Source of the DNA: a virus
Virus record (IMG/VR): IMGVR_UViG_3300025137_003518
Location: 1-23,522 of that record
DNA length: 23,522 nt
Direction: 5' to 3' (one strand)
The notes beneath the pieces are model-generated. The model made no database searches. It was not told where the DNA came from and saw only the letters and a program-made list of their open reading frames with translations. This document shows positions 21,583-23,522 of the stretch, one piece after another; within the stretch, counting starts at the first letter, position 1; every line of letters starts with the position of its first letter. Made by a program: the position numbers and the translations under genes.

Positions 21583-22585
21583 GATTAATACTACAGAAGT
21601 ATTAGCAGATTCAAAGTTCTTTAACGAAAAAGATATGACATCCACAGATGTACCTATGATAAACGTAGCTTTATCTGGTAGTACAGAAGGCGGTATATCA
21701 TCAGGTCTTACAGTACTTGCAGGACCTTCTAAACATTTCAAGACATCTTTTGCATTGTTAATGGCCAGTGCATATCTAAAGAAATATCCAGAGGCAGTAA
21801 TGTTATTCTATGACTCAGAGTTTGGATCACCAAGTTCATACTTCGAGCAATTTGATATTGATGCAGCTCGTGTATTGCACACACCTATTGCTAATGTGGA
21901 AGAACTAAAGTTTGATTTGATATCACAACTAGAGGAACTTGATCGTGAAGATAAAGTAATAGTTGTAATTGATAGTATTGGTAACCTGGCATCTAAGAAG
22001 GAGCTTGATGACGCTCTAAGCGAGAAGTCAGTAGCAGATATGTCACGTGCAAAAGCCCTCAAGGGATTGTTTCGTATGGCTACCCCATACCTAACTATGA
22101 AGAATATTCCCTTGCTTGCAGTTAACCATACTTATAAAGAGATTGGTTTATTTCCTAGAGATATTGTTGGTGGTGGTACAGGTATCTATTACTCAGCCGA
22201 TAACATCTGGATCATAGGCAGACAGCAAGATAAAAAAGGTACAGAGATTCAAGGATACCACTTTGTAATTAATGTGGAGAAAAGTAGGTTTGTAAAAGAG
22301 AAATCCAAGATACCAATAACTGTATCATGGGATGGTGGTGTTCAAAACTACAGTGGCTTATTAGATGTAGCGCTCGCAGGTAACTATGTGACTAAGCCTT
22401 CTAATGGTTGGTATGCGCAAGCAGGTAGTGAAAGCAAAGTCCGATCTGATCAGACCTTACAGAAAGAGTTTTGGGATCCTATCTTTGCTAACACAGACTT
22501 CAAAGAGTTTATTAAAAAACAATATAGTATTGGCCATCAATCGCTTGTCTCTATGGATGAAATAGTGGATGATGCTAATGGTTAA
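21548..22585 (+). CDS. uvsX: UvsX recombinase (RecA-like)
   Basis: UvsX is the RecA-type strand-exchange protein of T4. The match is long: DSKFFNEKDMTSTDVPMINV, AGPSKHFKTSF (Walker A, 58-68), LFYDSEFGSP, VIVVIDSIGNLAS (Walker B) and the loop region SRAKALKGLFRMATPYLTMK, then GGGTGIYYSADNIWIIG. It has 345 aa, shorter than T4 UvsX (391), lacking the acidic tail. ATG 21548 is chosen: GGGAG stands ten bases before it. TTG 21539 and ATG 21557 are alternatives. The start lies in the end of the sugar dehydrogenase, so the cassette is coupled to uvsX. Confidence 0.96.
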   Translation: MSIMDKLKKNSKINTTEVLADSKFFNEKDMTSTDVPMINVALSGSTEGGISSGLTVLAGPSKHFKTSFALLMASAYLKKYPEAVMLFYDSEFGSPSSYFEQFDIDAARVLHTPIANVEELKFDLISQLEELDREDKVIVVIDSIGNLASKKELDDALSEKSVADMSRAKALKGLFRMATPYLTMKNIPLLAVNHTYKEIGLFPRDIVGGGTGIYYSADNIWIIGRQQDKKGTEIQGYHFVINVEKSRFVKEKSKIPITVSWDGGVQNYSGLLDVALAGNYVTKPSNGWYAQAGSESKVRSDQTLQKEFWDPIFANTDFKEFIKKQYSIGHQSLVSMDEIVDDANG

Positions 22586-22865
22586 GATACCCAACATGTA
22601 TGAAGAAAACGTTCAATATGAGTTGGTACCTAACGATGAAAATGAAAAGCAATGGGACATCAGAATAAAACAAGGCAATTTCATTGAAACAGTAATTAAC
22701 TTTGGTACGGTTAGAATGAATGAAAAGTCTGGTATGATAAACTTTGACTTTGATATAAAATATACTCCTGCAGACGATCTGGATACAGATAACGCTGGCC
22801 TTCAGAAAGAAGCTGCAAAAATACTTGAGAGTGTAATGATGGGATTTGTAAATAATAATGAGTAA
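22569..22865 (+). CDS. Hypothetical protein between uvsX and gp41, about 98 aa
   Basis: I do not recognise this small acidic protein. It has a beta-rich core (YELVPNDENEKQWDIRIKQG, ETVINFGTVRMNEKSG, MINFDFDIKYTPADD) and a C-terminal helix KEAAKILESVMMGFV. Starts at 22569, 22572 and 22578 are all ATG; 22578 overlaps the uvsX stop most tightly. It overlaps the helicase gene by eight bases. Its place between recombinase and helicase suggests a replication accessory protein. Confidence 0.78.
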   Translation: MMLMVKIPNMYEENVQYELVPNDENEKQWDIRIKQGNFIETVINFGTVRMNEKSGMINFDFDIKYTPADDLDTDNAGLQKEAAKILESVMMGFVNNNE

Positions 22866-23522
22866 TATTGAACAAGTAGTCCTCCGTAATGTATTGACCA
22901 ATGAGGCTTACATGCGTAAGGTACTTCCCTTTATCAAACCAGAATATTTTGAAGGTGTATACAATCAGCTATTCAAACAAGTAGCTAAGTTTGTTGGCAA
23001 CTATAACAAACTACCTACATTAGAATCCTTTAAGATTGAAGTAGACAAGTCTGATAAGTTTAACGATGATCAGTATACTGCTGCTATGGAGATTCTACCT
23101 AATATTTTTGAACTTGAGAAGTCAGATGAACAATGGTTGTATGATACTACTGAGAAGTGGTGCCAGGATAGAGCAATACATAATGCAATTATGGAGTCAA
23201 TAAGTATCATAGATGGAAAACACAAATCACTCACTAAGAACGCACTCCCCGACCTCTTACAAAAGGCTCTTGCGGTCACATTCGATCCCTCCGTGGGCCA
23301 CGATTATATCGAAGACGTCGAGCTCAGGTATGACTTCTATCATGAAGACGAAGAACGGATTGCGTTTGACTTGGACTACTTTAACACCATTACAAAAGGA
23401 GGCTTGCCTAACAAGACTCTTAACGTATGCCTCGCTGGTACTGGGGTTGGTAAATCTTTGTTTATGTGTCATATGGCTGGTAATGTATTAACCCAAGGAC
23501 GAAACGTACTATATATTACAAT
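22858..23522 (+). CDS. gp41: gp41, replicative helicase (5' part, runs off window)
   Basis: gp41 is the hexameric DnaB-type helicase that leads the T4 fork and works with primase gp61. Only the first 221 residues lie in the window. The N-terminal domain matches T4 in VLTNEAYMRKVLPFIKPEYF, the middle in FDPSVGHDYIEDVELRYDF (142-160), and the helicase core begins with NTITKGGLPNKTLNVCLAG (176-194) and Walker A AGTGVGKS (193-200). The ATG at 22858 overlaps the end of the previous gene (ATGAGTAA). The frame is open to the last base of the window. Confidence 0.95.
   Translation, partial: MSNIEQVVLRNVLTNEAYMRKVLPFIKPEYFEGVYNQLFKQVAKFVGNYNKLPTLESFKIEVDKSDKFNDDQYTAAMEILPNIFELEKSDEQWLYDTTEKWCQDRAIHNAIMESISIIDGKHKSLTKNALPDLLQKALAVTFDPSVGHDYIEDVELRYDFYHEDEERIAFDLDYFNTITKGGLPNKTLNVCLAGTGVGKSLFMCHMAGNVLTQGRNVLYIT

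Noticed and set aside
22575-22901. Minus-strand open frame across the uvsX-gp41 joint
   Set aside because: It covers three plus-strand genes, has low-complexity hydrophobic content typical of antisense reading, and no promoter or ribosome site.
1-23522. CRISPR arrays, tRNA genes, insertion sequences, integrase or attachment sites
   Set aside because: I read both strands for direct repeats, cloverleaf ends and transposase motifs and found none. The window looks like a lytic phage core.

Overview
The window is a piece of a T4-like myovirus genome (straight-tailed, contractile). It starts inside the major capsid gene gp23 and ends inside the replicative helicase gene gp41. In between lie uvsY, uvsW, gp55, gp47, gp46, gp45, gp44, gp62, regA, gp43 and uvsX, in the order I know from marine T4-like phages such as the cyanophages. 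The DNA is AT-rich by eye. There are no photosystem genes. A pseudoazurin, a DUF1127 protein and a possible aa3-oxidase subunit-IV-like peptide all point to a non-photosynthetic alphaproteobacterial host. A SAR11-type host would fit the low GC, but that is inference.

Layout. (1) 1-1900: the end of gp23 and its strong terminator, then a two-gene minus-strand island (a hypothetical gene and a HAD-type nucleotidase-like gene). Each island gene has its own sigma70-type promoter, and the two share an almost duplicated promoter-leader. (2) 1920-5529: a T4 late promoter (TATAAATA), a gp3-like tail protein, the recombination genes uvsY and uvsW, a possible Sm-fold protein and a possible ATP-grasp protein. 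(3) 5590-12268: a near-consensus sigma70 promoter, then the late sigma factor gp55, the nuclease gp47/gp46, the clamp gp45, the loader gp44/gp62, the translational repressor regA and a hypothetical gene. (4) 12268-13289: a stress-like operon of small heat-shock protein, DUF1127 protein and a small ORF. Its promoter has its -35 box inside a perfect 12-bp inverted repeat. (5) 13319-15325: an accessory block of small membrane and secreted proteins, including a DoxX-like membrane protein, a possible cytochrome-oxidase subunit-IV-like peptide and a complete pseudoazurin with signal peptide. It is bounded by two hairpins. (6) 15338-18977: DNA polymerase gp43, followed by a protein with the layout of an archaeo-eukaryotic-type primase (AEP plus PriCT-like C-terminus). 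(7) 18974-21582: a coiled-coil hypothetical gene, then a sugar-nucleotide cassette (cupin, eukaryotic-type phosphomannomutase, HxGH nucleotidyltransferase, short UDP-glucose/GDP-mannose dehydrogenase). (8) 21548-23522: uvsX, a small hypothetical gene and the start of gp41.

How it works together. The core is the T4 replisome and recombination machinery, tightly packed with stop/start overlaps that suggest translational coupling. gp55 with gp45 switches on late promoters such as the one before the gp3-like gene. Three accessory modules sit in the core: stress (hsp20-DUF1127), redox (DoxX-like to pseudoazurin) and sugar nucleotides. The redox block and the AEP-like primase gene are the least expected parts of the window.
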